Below, one piece after another: positions 33,523 to 41,833 of a stretch of DNA of 64,000 bases. Below the pieces are notes generated by a model, which was not told the DNA's origin, ran no database searches, and was given only the letters and a program-made list of their open reading frames with translations. The translations under genes were made by a program, and so were the position numbers. Source of the stretch: Microbacterium telephonicum (lineage in GTDB: Bacteria; Actinomycetota; Actinomycetes; Actinomycetales; Microbacteriaceae); NCBI RefSeq assembly GCF_003651225.1, contig NZ_RCDB01000003.1:747259-811258 (forward strand). The letters run 5' to 3'. Within the stretch, counting starts at the first letter, position 1; each line of letters starts with the position of its first letter.

Positions 33523-34593
33523 GTGACCCCACTGCATGACACCGGCATCCGCAGCTTCGCCAGCGACAACTACTCGGGGGTCCACCCCGAGGTGCTCGCC
33601 GCGATCGGGGCCGCCAACGACGGACACCAGGTCGCGTACGGCGACGACCTCTACACGGCGCACCTGCAGGAGCTGTTCGTCCGCCAGTTCGGCGAAGGCG
33701 TCGAGGCGTTCCCGGTCTTCAACGGCACCGGCGCCAACGTCGTCGGCCTGCAGTCGATGCTCCCCCGCTGGGGCGCGGTCGTGGCCGCGACGACGGCGCA
33801 CATCAACGTCGATGAGGGCGGCGCCCCCGAGCGCGTGGCGGGCATCAAGATCCTCGGCGTGCCCACCGACGACGGCAAGCTCACCCCGGAGCTCATCGAC
33901 CGGGAGGCGTGGGGCTGGGGCGACGAGCACCGCGCCCAGCCGCTCGTGGTCTCGATCACGCAGACCACCGAGCTCGGCACCCTCTACACGCCCGACGAGA
34001 TCCGCGCGATCGCCGACCACATCCACCCGCTCGGCATGCGACTGCACCTCGACGGGGCCCGCATCTCCAACGCCGCCGCGGCCCTCGACCTGCCGCTGCG
34101 CGCCTTCACACGCGATGCCGGCGTCGACGTCGTGAGCTTCGGCGGCACGAAGAACGGGGCGCTCGGCGCCGAGGCGATCGTCGTGCTCGAGCCCGCGGCA
34201 TCCACCGGCCTCACCTACCTGCGCAAGCTCAACATGCAGTTGGGCAGCAAGATGCGCTTCATCTCGGCACAGCTGATCGCACTGCTCGAGGACGACCTGT
34301 TCCTGCGCAATGCCCGCCACGCCAACGCGATGGCCGCCAAGCTGCGTGCCGACGTCGAGGCGGGGCTTGCGAGCGGCTCGGTCGCGGGCGTCGCGTTCAC
34401 GCAGCCGACGCAGTCCAACGGCGTCTTCGCGAGCCTGCCCGACGGAATCGCCGACGCCCTGCGCGAGAGCTTCCGCTTCTACGACTGGGATGCCGCGAAG
34501 AACGAGGTGCGCTGGATGTGCTCGTTCGACACGCAGCCCGCCGACGTCGACGCGTTCGTCGCCGAGCTCGGCCGCCTCACGACCGCGCGCTGA
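33523..34593 (+). CDS. Threonine aldolase/beta-eliminating lyase family PLP enzyme
   Basis: A 356-residue fold-type I PLP enzyme. It starts near IRSFASDNYSGVHPEVLAAI, has TQTTELGTLYT, HLDGARISNAAAAL for cofactor Asp/Arg contacts and SFGGTKNGALGAEA with the PLP lysine. Low-specificity L-threonine aldolase cleaves beta-hydroxy amino acids to glycine and an aldehyde. The GTG at 33523 is preceded by TAGGCT (33509-33514), which overlaps the SDR stop codon, so it may also have its own promoter. It forms a likely pair with the SDR. Confidence 0.9.
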   Translation: MTPLHDTGIRSFASDNYSGVHPEVLAAIGAANDGHQVAYGDDLYTAHLQELFVRQFGEGVEAFPVFNGTGANVVGLQSMLPRWGAVVAATTAHINVDEGGAPERVAGIKILGVPTDDGKLTPELIDREAWGWGDEHRAQPLVVSITQTTELGTLYTPDEIRAIADHIHPLGMRLHLDGARISNAAAALDLPLRAFTRDAGVDVVSFGGTKNGALGAEAIVVLEPAASTGLTYLRKLNMQLGSKMRFISAQLIALLEDDLFLRNARHANAMAAKLRADVEAGLASGSVAGVAFTQPTQSNGVFASLPDGIADALRESFRFYDWDAAKNEVRWMCSFDTQPADVDAFVAELGRLTTAR

Positions 34594-34609
34594 CCGCGGC
34601 GCTCCGGCA

Positions 34610-34693
34610 CGCGAGTTCGCCGGCTGCCCGCCGAGATCGCCGGCTCCGCGCCGAGATCGCCGGCGATCTCGCGGCGGAAGCGCCGAACTCGCG
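34610..34693. repeat. Nested inverted repeat between convergent genes
   Basis: Outer arms CGCGAGTTCG (34610-34619) and CGAACTCGCG (34684-34693) are perfect and enclose a direct repeat of CGAGATCGCCGGC and a 20-bp perfect palindrome CGAGATCGCCGGCGATCTCG (34652-34671). It lies between the aldolase gene and the convergent coiled-coil gene, and could serve as a two-way terminator or a REP-like element. Confidence 0.65.
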
Positions 34694-34740
34694 GCCTGAG
34701 CGCCGAGGTCGGCGCGCGGGCGTGCCGATCGGCGGGCCCG

Positions 34741-36075
34741 TCAGGCGTTGTCGGCGGCCTCGACGATGGCCTCGGCCTCGTCGATGACGGCGGCCGCGTC
34801 CTCGTCCGAACCGGGGGCGTCGGCATCCGTCGCGCCTGCGTCCGTCGCCGCGGCGGCGGATGCCGGGGCCACGGTGTCGGAGCGCATGAGGTCCTTGACC
34901 TCGGACATGAAGCTCGTCAGCTGGTGCTGCTGCCAGCGCAGCTGACGGGCACGGTCCTCGGCGTCGCGCAGCACGCCCTGCGAATGCGCCGTCACGGTGT
35001 CGATGATCTTCTGCGCCTTCACCCGCGCACGCTCGAGGTGCTCGCGGGCGCGCACGTCGGCGTCGGCCTCGATCTGCAGCGCCTGCGCGCGCATGAGGCG
35101 GTCGAAGTCGTCGGCCTTCGACGACACGCGCTGCGCGTGGTCGAGCGAGGCGGCGACCTGGTCGTTGGCATCCTGCGTGATGCGCTCGGCGTGGGCGACG
35201 GCCTGGTTGTGCAGCACGAGGAACTCCTGCTGGGCGTCGTCCTGCCGGCGCGTCAGCGACTCCTCGAACTCGAGGGTGCGCACCCGCAGCTCGCGCACGG
35301 CGTCTTCAGCCTCGGCACGCTGCTGCTCGGTCTCGCGGGCCACAAGCGCGCGCAGCGACGCGGCGCCCTTCTCGGCCTCGGTGCGGATGGTGGCCGCCTC
35401 CTGCTCCGCCTGCGACACCTTCTCGGCGGCGTGCGCGGCCTGACGCTCGAGCTGCGCCTGGTGGGCGGTCAGCTCGGTGTCGATGCGCAACCGCACCTGC
35501 TGGGCGTCGTGGTCGGCCCGCGCGCGGATGGCGTGGGCATCCGCCTGCGCCTGCACCCGGCGGCTCTGCGTCTCTTCGTGCGCGGCCTCCATGAGCCGGT
35601 CGGCCTGGATCGACGCGTTCTTGATGATGACGCTCGCCTGCTCTTCGGCGACGCGCAGCACCTCTTCGAACTGGTGCCGGTTCGCCGACTCGCCCGGCGC
35701 GGCCACGAGTTCGTCGGAGAGGGTCTGCACCTTCTCCTCGGCGTTCGAGGCCTTCGCGCTCTCCAGCGCGAGGTCGGCCTCGAGCTGCTCGACCTTCTTC
35801 GCGTGGCTCTTCGCCGTCGCGACGGCGCGGCGGTAGCGGTCCTTCAGCTCGTCGAGCTCGCGGGCGAGTGCGTCGACCTCGCTCTTGGCGCCGCTGAGCT
35901 CGCCGGTGTGCGCGTTCTGCCGACTCGACAGGGCGGTGATCGCGGCATCCACCTCGGCCTTGTCGTACCCACGGAACACCGTGGTGAACGACGTGCCGCC
36001 CGCAGCGGCCGAACCGCTCAGCAGCTCGTCGAACGGCGACGAGTCGTGGGCACGGGACGAGGGCTGGTCGGACAC
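34741..36075 (-). CDS. DivIVA-like coiled-coil protein
   Basis: A 444-residue protein that is almost entirely coiled coil between residues 35 and 400. A short N-terminal segment TTVFRGYDKAEVDAAITAL matches the DivIVA-domain start that recognises curved membrane. The rest is rich in Ala, Glu, Gln and Arg heptads, and the C-terminus is acidic and Ala-rich. It resembles polar growth scaffolds such as Scy, FilP or Wag31, though it is not DivIVA itself. I chose the GTG at 36075 (VSDQPSSRAH) because GGAG lies about 9 bases upstream; an ATG at 36150 is the alternative. Confidence 0.8.
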   Translation of the reverse strand: MSDQPSSRAHDSSPFDELLSGSAAAGGTSFTTVFRGYDKAEVDAAITALSSRQNAHTGELSGAKSEVDALARELDELKDRYRRAVATAKSHAKKVEQLEADLALESAKASNAEEKVQTLSDELVAAPGESANRHQFEEVLRVAEEQASVIIKNASIQADRLMEAAHEETQSRRVQAQADAHAIRARADHDAQQVRLRIDTELTAHQAQLERQAAHAAEKVSQAEQEAATIRTEAEKGAASLRALVARETEQQRAEAEDAVRELRVRTLEFEESLTRRQDDAQQEFLVLHNQAVAHAERITQDANDQVAASLDHAQRVSSKADDFDRLMRAQALQIEADADVRAREHLERARVKAQKIIDTVTAHSQGVLRDAEDRARQLRWQQHQLTSFMSEVKDLMRSDTVAPASAAAATDAGATDADAPGSDEDAAAVIDEAEAIVEAADNA

Positions 36076-36174
36076 GGGCGCACTCCGGTTCACGCGGGCG
36101 CGGCCGGTGTCGGGGGATGCGGCGGCGCGAGTGGATGCCGGCACGGGCACGCCGACAGCACGAATGCTACCGCC

Positions 36175-38091
36175 TCACGAGGCCACCGAAAGCCACTCCC
36201 GGTAGGCGTCGAACGAGCCCTCCCGCCCGAGGAACGCGGCGACCAGGTCGACGGCGTCGCGGCTGCCGCCGCGCTCCAGGATCTCGGTGCGGTAGCGGGC
36301 GGCGACCTCGGCGTCGGAGAGGTCGCCGTGCCAGGCCGACAGCAGGTCGCGCGCGATGACGAGGCTCCACTGGTACGTGTAATAGCAGGCCCCGTAGCCG
36401 GTGAGATGGCCGAAGCCGGCGTACGGATGCCGGCCGGGCAGCGGCTGCACGGGTGACGTCTGCGCGTAGAGCCGCTCGGTCGCCGCCTGCAGGTCGGCGG
36501 GGCGGTCGACGTGCAGGCGGTACGACACGCTCGCGTGCCCGAGTTGGCGCCGCACCTCGAGGGCGCGTCCGAACGCGTCGGCGACCTTCATGCGCTCCAC
36601 GAGCTCCCGGGGGATGGGCGCGCCGTCGGCGCCGGCGGTGAACGTCGCGAGCACGTCGGGATCCCACGCCCACTCCTCCAGCAGCTGGCTCGGCGCCTCG
36701 ACGAAGTCCCATTCGGTCTCGAACCCGGTGAAGCGCACCCACTCCTGGTCGCCGCCGAGGATGAAGTGCACGAGGTGCCCGAACTCGTGGAAGAAGGTGA
36801 CGACCTCGTCGTGCTCCATCGCGCCGCGCGAGAAGTTGCACAGCAGCGCCGCCTCCGCCATCCCGCGACCGCGCAGGCCCGGGGCGACGGGGAAGCACGC
36901 GGCGTGGGAGTACTTGCCCTCGCGCGGATGCAGGTCGAGGTGGATGCGGCCGAGGGTGCGGCCGCCGCGCACGACGTCGTAGCTGGCGACGTCCGGGTGC
37001 CACGCGGGCGCGTCGACGGGCACGTAGGCGATGTCGAGCAGCCGGGCCGTCGTGTCGAGCAGGCCCTGCCGCACGCGGTCGAACGTGAAGTACGAGCGGA
37101 CGAGCTGTGCGTCGACGTCGTGCCGCTCCCGCTTCAGCACCCCGAGTAGGTGGAAGAAATCCGCGATCGTGACGGCGCCGGCATCCGGGTCGTCCTGCCG
37201 AAGGCGATCGAGCAGGATCGGGTACTCCGTGTCGGCGGCCTCGCGCGACGCGTCGTCGAGGCGTTCGAGGAACGCGGCGATCGCCGCGCCCGACCCGATC
37301 ATGCGGGTGTCGGCCTCGTAATCGGCCCAGTCGGTGAAGCCGAGCAGCGCGGCGCGTTCGGCGCGCACCTCCAGCAGCTCGGCCAGCACGGCGTCGTTCA
37401 CGGGCCAGGCGAGGTCGTTGTACGCGCCGACGAGGGCGGCGCGCGTGGCACGGTCGGTCGCGTATTCGCGCACCGGCATGAGGTCGGGGTAGTCGGTCGA
37501 GAGCGCGACGAGGCCGTCGGCGCCGACGGGGTGCGCGTCGACGAAGTCCTGCGGCAGCCCGGCGAGCGCGGCGGGCGCGACGCGGATCTCGCGGCGTCCC
37601 TCCCGGATGTTGCGCGAGAACGCGAGCGAGAGGGTGGTGTCACGGTCGGCGAGCGCGCGGGCGCGGTCGCGGTCGCACTCCGGCAGGTCGACGCCGCCGC
37701 GGCGGAAGTCGCGCTGCACGACCGAGAGGTAGCGCGCCGCGAGGGGATCGAGGTCGTCGGATGCGGCCTGCGCGAACGCGGCCCACAGTGACGGGTCGGC
37801 GGTGCGCTCGGCGGCGAGTTCGGAGCCCGCCTGCACGATCGCCTCGGCGGCCTCGCGCACGGCGGCATCCGGGTGCGCCTCGGAGAGGACCGAGGCGACG
37901 CTGCCAACCCGGGTGAGTTCGGTCTCGGCGGCGTCCCACAGCGCGAGCTTCTCGGCCGTCGTGCGCGCCGCACCGTCGCGCAGCCGGGCGTCGAGCTCGC
38001 GGACGGTGTCGAGCCGCGCGCGGGTGTCGGCGAGGAAGACGGGCCAATCGGCGGGCGCGGACGGGAAGGCGACGGGCTCGGGCGCGGTCAT
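36175..38091 (-). CDS. M3-family zinc oligopeptidase
   Basis: A 638-residue thimet oligopeptidase-like enzyme with the HExxH motif in VVTFFHEFGHLVHFILG and the third ligand in ETEWDFVEAPSQLLEEW. GRIHLDLHPREGKYSHAACF and GRHPYAGFGHLTGYGACYYT complete the family pattern. It is cytoplasmic, without a signal peptide, and degrades short peptides. Members include Dcp and PrlC. TAGGCT (38098-38103) lies 6 bases before the ATG, a leaderless arrangement. Confidence 0.93.
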   Translation of the reverse strand: MTAPEPVAFPSAPADWPVFLADTRARLDTVRELDARLRDGAARTTAEKLALWDAAETELTRVGSVASVLSEAHPDAAVREAAEAIVQAGSELAAERTADPSLWAAFAQAASDDLDPLAARYLSVVQRDFRRGGVDLPECDRDRARALADRDTTLSLAFSRNIREGRREIRVAPAALAGLPQDFVDAHPVGADGLVALSTDYPDLMPVREYATDRATRAALVGAYNDLAWPVNDAVLAELLEVRAERAALLGFTDWADYEADTRMIGSGAAIAAFLERLDDASREAADTEYPILLDRLRQDDPDAGAVTIADFFHLLGVLKRERHDVDAQLVRSYFTFDRVRQGLLDTTARLLDIAYVPVDAPAWHPDVASYDVVRGGRTLGRIHLDLHPREGKYSHAACFPVAPGLRGRGMAEAALLCNFSRGAMEHDEVVTFFHEFGHLVHFILGGDQEWVRFTGFETEWDFVEAPSQLLEEWAWDPDVLATFTAGADGAPIPRELVERMKVADAFGRALEVRRQLGHASVSYRLHVDRPADLQAATERLYAQTSPVQPLPGRHPYAGFGHLTGYGACYYTYQWSLVIARDLLSAWHGDLSDAEVAARYRTEILERGGSRDAVDLVAAFLGREGSFDAYREWLSVAS

Positions 38092-38157
38092 CCTCCGAGC
38101 CTACGAGGTCGGGGGGTGCAGCCCGTCGGCGGAGCCGCCGGCAGGGATACCGGGCGG

Positions 38158-38973
38158 TCAGGGGCGGCCGAGCACCAGCGTACGCAGCGACGGCTTGAAG
38201 TGCCGCGACACGTAGGAGACGGCCTCGTCGACGCCGAACGCGCGGGTGGAGTTTCCGACGCGCACCCACAGGTCGGTCGAATCGCCCTTGCCGAGGAACA
38301 CCGGCTCAGGCGAACGCGGGCACCGCACGGCGCACAGGGTCTGCCCGTCGATCTCGGCGAAACGGATGCGGGGCAGCGCCGCGGCGTTCTTGCCGAGGGA
38401 GGTCGCGAGCATGTCGCGCAGCCAGAGCTCGAACCGGTCGGCATCCGGGGTGCGCAGGGTGGCGAAGTCGCGGTCGAGGCCCAGCGGCGTGCCGGCGTCG
38501 TCGGCGCCGATGACGAGTGTGCCGCCGCGACTGTTGAGGAAGGCGGCCACGGTCTTGGCGACCACCTGCTCCATGCGCCCGTCCTTGCGCTGCTCGCGCA
38601 CGTTCCAGCGGGCCGTCTCTTTGAACTCGACGCGGTCGTTCTCACCCGCCGCCAGCAGGGCGGCCACGTCGACCGCGCGGGCGTCGGCGCCCAGGGCCGC
38701 CGCGATGCCGGCGACGAGGAACGACAGTCCGACGCTGCACCCGAAGGCGAGCAGGACGACGTTCACGATCCAGGCGCGGGCGCCGGCGGCGAACAGGCTC
38801 GCGAGCACGATGCCGCCCGACAGGCCCAGCACCGAGACGATCACCATCACCGAGAGGGGCAACGAGAGGCGCCGCCCGAACAGGCGACGCACGACCCACG
38901 CGATGACCGCGGCGACCAGCAGCGCGATGGGGAGGGCGATGCCCAGCTGCAGCAGGGTGTCGGCGCGCGTCAT
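38158..38973 (-). CDS. Membrane-anchored AlbA_2 (Schlafen-like) domain protein
   Basis: A 271-residue protein with three N-terminal membrane segments (about residues 8-95) and a cytoplasmic AlbA_2 domain: RVEFKETARWNVR, then VAAFLNSRGGTLVIGADDAG with PLGLDRD, the classic signature. AlbA_2 domains bind nucleic acid, and some are found in antiviral and regulatory proteins. A membrane-anchored version is unusual, and its ligand is unknown. The ATG shares one base with the upstream stop (TGATG), so translation is coupled to the Nudix-like gene. Confidence 0.82.
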   Translation of the reverse strand: MTRADTLLQLGIALPIALLVAAVIAWVVRRLFGRRLSLPLSVMVIVSVLGLSGGIVLASLFAAGARAWIVNVVLLAFGCSVGLSFLVAGIAAALGADARAVDVAALLAAGENDRVEFKETARWNVREQRKDGRMEQVVAKTVAAFLNSRGGTLVIGADDAGTPLGLDRDFATLRTPDADRFELWLRDMLATSLGKNAAALPRIRFAEIDGQTLCAVRCPRSPEPVFLGKGDSTDLWVRVGNSTRAFGVDEAVSYVSRHFKPSLRTLVLGRP

Positions 38974-39647
38974 CAGCGCAGTGCGCCGACGCTGGCGAGT
39001 GCGAGTCGGATGAGCGTCGCCCGGCCGCCCTCCATCTCGTCGGCGAGCGAGTCCGACGCCGCCTCCTCGGGCGACATCCACGTCACCTCGAGCGCGTCCT
39101 GCCGCGGTTCGCACGTGCCGGTGACCGGCACGACGAAAGCCAGCGAGACGGCATGCTGCCGGTCGTCGTGGAAGGCGCTGACCCCCGGGATGGGGAAGTA
39201 CTCGGCGACCGTGAACGGGAGGGGCTGCGGCGGCAGCAGGGGGAACGCCATCGGGCCGAGGTCGTTCTCGAGGTGGCGGAACAGGGCGTCGCGGATCGTC
39301 TCGCCGTAGCGCACCCGACCCGACACGATCGTGCGGGTGATCTCCCCGACGGGGGTCGCCCGGAGCAGGATGCCGACCTCGGTGACCGTGCCGACCCCGT
39401 CGGTGCGCACCGGAACGGCCTCGACGTAGAGCATCGGCAGGCGGCGACGAGCCTCGGCGAGCTCGATGTCGGTGAGCCAGGCGGGGTTGGCCGCGTTGCC
39501 CGGAGCGGGCGAGCCGAAAGACCCGTCGCCGAGCGGATGGCCGGGGCGTCCCTGACCGCCGAAGCCGCCGCCGAGACCGCGCAACGGGTCGCGCGGGTCG
39601 TCGTCGCCGTGCTCGTTCGGGTCGGGGTCGGGGGTGCGGACGGCCAT
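38973..39647 (-). CDS. Nudix-fold protein with degenerate Nudix box (DUF4916-like)
   Basis: A 224-residue protein with a Gly/Pro-rich first 50 residues, then a Nudix fold (VTEVGILLRATP, DALEVTWMSPEEA). The Nudix box GRVRYGETIRDALFRHLEND keeps the first Gly, Glu and Arg, but REUxEE reads RHLEND. Two of the three metal-binding glutamates are lost, so hydrolysis is doubtful. DUF4916 is my best family guess. Its stop overlaps the AlbA_2 gene start. It diverges from the esterase gene. Confidence 0.8.
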   Translation of the reverse strand: MAVRTPDPDPNEHGDDDPRDPLRGLGGGFGGQGRPGHPLGDGSFGSPAPGNAANPAWLTDIELAEARRRLPMLYVEAVPVRTDGVGTVTEVGILLRATPVGEITRTIVSGRVRYGETIRDALFRHLENDLGPMAFPLLPPQPLPFTVAEYFPIPGVSAFHDDRQHAVSLAFVVPVTGTCEPRQDALEVTWMSPEEAASDSLADEMEGGRATLIRLALASVGALR

Positions 39648-39751
39648 GGTCCATGTATACCCCAGCGTCCCCGCGGGCGCGGGGACGGGCGATGTCAGGG
39701 CTGGTGGTGTCGGGGCTGGTCGGTGTCGGTGGGGGCTGGTTGGATGGCGGG

Positions 39752-40408
39752 GTGAGCGAGATCCCCGACCTGGATGCCGGTGCGGTCGTGTGGTCGCACC
39801 CCGAAGGCGACCGCGACGGCCGACCGTTGCTCGTACTGCTGCACGGCTACGGCTCGCACGAGCAGGACCTGTTCGGTCTCGTGCCGTTCCTGCCGGATGC
39901 GTTCACGTTCGCGGCCGTGCGCGCGCCGCTGTCGCCGCCGTTCCCGACGCCCGGCTGGTCGTGGTTCCCGATCGAGGGTCTCTACGAGCGCGACTCCGAG
40001 ACGACGACGCGCGCCGCCGAGCGGTTCCTCGCGTGGGTCGACGCCCTCGGACACGACGGGCCGATCGGTCTGCTCGGGTTCTCGCAGGGCGCGGTCATCG
40101 CGACCCAGGCGCTACGCCTGCGTCCCGACGGGTTCGCGTTCGCGGTGACGCTCGCCGGGTACGCCGACCCCGGCATCCTGCCGACCGACGCGGCCCTCAA
40201 AGAGCTGCGCCCGCCCGTGTTCTGGGGCAGGGGTGCCCGCGACGAGGTCATCCCCGCGCCGCTCGTGGAACACACCGTCGCGTGGCTGCCCGAACACGTC
40301 GAGCTGAGCGGGCGCGTCTACGCGGGCCTCGCGCACAGCGTCTCGCAGGACGAACTCGACGACGTCGTCGCCTTCCTCGGCAAGCGCCTCGACGACCCCG
40401 CGGGCTGA
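39752..40408 (+). CDS. Alpha/beta-hydrolase, phospholipase/carboxylesterase type
   Basis: A 218-residue serine hydrolase with oxyanion segment LLVLLHGYGSHEQDL, nucleophile elbow GFSQG, acid in RGARDEVIP and His in AGLAHSVS, the order of the Abhydrolase_2 (YpfH/EstB) family that acts on short acyl esters. There is no signal peptide. I chose the GTG at 39752; open reading continues 99 bases upstream but that stretch is low-complexity Gly/Val and overlaps the neighbour's upstream region. It is convergent with the DUF418 gene with a 7-base gap. Confidence 0.87.
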   Translation: MSEIPDLDAGAVVWSHPEGDRDGRPLLVLLHGYGSHEQDLFGLVPFLPDAFTFAAVRAPLSPPFPTPGWSWFPIEGLYERDSETTTRAAERFLAWVDALGHDGPIGLLGFSQGAVIATQALRLRPDGFAFAVTLAGYADPGILPTDAALKELRPPVFWGRGARDEVIPAPLVEHTVAWLPEHVELSGRVYAGLAHSVSQDELDDVVAFLGKRLDDPAG

Positions 40409-40415
40409 CGGCCGG

Positions 40416-41483
40416 TCAGTTCCGCGTTGCGCGCACGCGCGGCCAAGCGTACCGCCCGGTGACCAGTCCCATCAGCCACTCGATCGGACCGATCCCGACG
40501 AACCGCCACCACAGGGTACCCACCGTCATGAGTCCGGGGACGAGCACCAGCCACGGCAGCGGCTCGTTGCCGTGCCACCCCAGTCCCTGCGAAGACCACG
40601 ACGCGATCAGCGCGATCTGCAGCACGTAGAGACTGAGCGCGACCGACCCGCACGCGCGGAACGGCACGAAGACGACGTCGACCACGCGGCGCACCGCGGG
40701 CGCGCGGATGCCGGCCAGCGCCCCCACGCCGGCATAGGCGAACGCGACGAGCCCGACGTCGCCGGCGGTGTCGGCCCACGTGCCCGACACCGGCGGGTAG
40801 CCCTGGAACACCAGGGCGGCGCGCTCCGCGCTGAACGCCACGAGACCGATCAGCGCCGTGACCGACAGGGCGCGCCATGAGGCCGGGATCCCCGCACGCA
40901 GCAGCAGGGCGCCGGCGAGGAACATCGGGAGCAGATTGATCAGCCGGTAGTACGGATCCAGGCTGATCCATCCGGCCGGGTGCATCAGCACCGGATACTG
41001 CGCGACGAGCGGCACCAGCATCCGGTTCAGTTCGAGGATGAGCGGCTCGGAGACCGCGACGACGAGCACGAGCACGACCGCCACGACCCGGCCGGACAGC
41101 AGCAGGAGCGGCGCGCCGACGAGGAGGGTGAGCCCCAGGAACGCGAGCACGATCGCCACCCAGCTCCCCCACGACGTCAGCCACACTCCGAGCGCGATCA
41201 AGATGACGCCCCGCGCGAGCTGCTGGGCGGTGACGACGCCGCGGGAAGCCCCGGGACGCTGCAGCACGATCTGCGCCGACATCCCCATGACGAGGGCGAA
41301 CAGGGGCGAGGCGACGTCGTTCAGCATCTCCGAGACCACCGAGACCGCCCACGGCACGTCGGTCATCAGCGGGATGCCGTGCGCAACGAGCATCGCGAAG
41401 ATCGCGACGCCGCGCAGCACGTCCGGGATCAGCAGGCGCTGCGGCTGACGTCGCGGCGCGATCGCGGGACGGAGCGCGGCCAT
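40416..41483 (-). CDS. DUF418-like integral membrane protein
   Basis: A 355-residue protein with about ten hydrophobic segments. The N-terminal PDVLRGVAIFAMLVAHGIP is the signature shared by DUF418 and heparan-acetyltransferase-like membrane proteins, and the C-terminal GPIEWLMGLVTG matches the GPLEW motif of DUF418. These proteins may acylate envelope compounds, but no activity is proven for this group. The ATG at 41483 has AGAGGAG five bases upstream. It diverges from the ABC-F gene; TAGGCT at 41555-41560 may be its -10. Confidence 0.82.
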   Translation of the reverse strand: MAALRPAIAPRRQPQRLLIPDVLRGVAIFAMLVAHGIPLMTDVPWAVSVVSEMLNDVASPLFALVMGMSAQIVLQRPGASRGVVTAQQLARGVILIALGVWLTSWGSWVAIVLAFLGLTLLVGAPLLLLSGRVVAVVLVLVVAVSEPLILELNRMLVPLVAQYPVLMHPAGWISLDPYYRLINLLPMFLAGALLLRAGIPASWRALSVTALIGLVAFSAERAALVFQGYPPVSGTWADTAGDVGLVAFAYAGVGALAGIRAPAVRRVVDVVFVPFRACGSVALSLYVLQIALIASWSSQGLGWHGNEPLPWLVLVPGLMTVGTLWWRFVGIGPIEWLMGLVTGRYAWPRVRATRN

Positions 41484-41569
41484 GCCTCTCCTCTGGGGTG
41501 CGGCGGATGCGGGCGTGCGAGGTGTGCGGGTCCGCGCGGGGCGGCGGTGCGGCCAGCCTAGCGACGACC

Positions 41570-41833
41570 CTGTCTTCTCCCAGCCGGCGGGGGTACTCTC
41601 GGAAGGTCCTTGTCCCGAGTGTGAGGAAGACCGTTGAAGGGTACCGACGCGACCGCGCTGTGATCTCGCGCTGATCGTCGACCTCCGGTCTCGGGCTTCG
41701 CCGCCCGCATCCAGGCCGCTTCGACGTGTCCGCGCATCGAAACCGATCCGCGCAGGCACGTCGAGACCCCCTCTCCCGGCTGACCGGTGATCGGCGTCCC
41801 CGTGCATGCGCACGACCCCTCCGGGAGGCCCTC
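41570..41833 (+). promoter_or_regulatory. Promoter and structured leader of the ABC-F gene
   Basis: CTGTCT (41570-41575), an 18-base spacer and TACTCT (41594-41599) form a plausible promoter giving a leader of about 225 bases. The leader contains a 17-codon open frame, a small hairpin (CGGGC/GCCCG, 41692-41707) and a strong stem whose 15-base arms 41721-41735 and 41750-41764 pair with one wobble and one mismatch, capped by ATCG-AAAC-CGAT. The ribosome binding site GGGAGG (41823-41828) can pair with the CCTC just before it. This is the layout expected for attenuation of an ABC-F gene. The 350-base gap holds no other gene. Confidence 0.55.
41621..41674 (+). CDS. Possible 17-residue leader peptide of the ABC-F gene
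   Basis: GTG start, sequence MRKTVEGYRRDRAVISR, Arg-rich, ending TGA, located just after the predicted transcription start and before two stem-loops. Short peptides in ABC-F leaders commonly act as antibiotic-sensing stall sites. There is no good ribosome binding site at normal spacing (GGAAGG is 14 bases away), so the call is tentative. Confidence 0.3.
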   Translation: MRKTVEGYRRDRAVISR

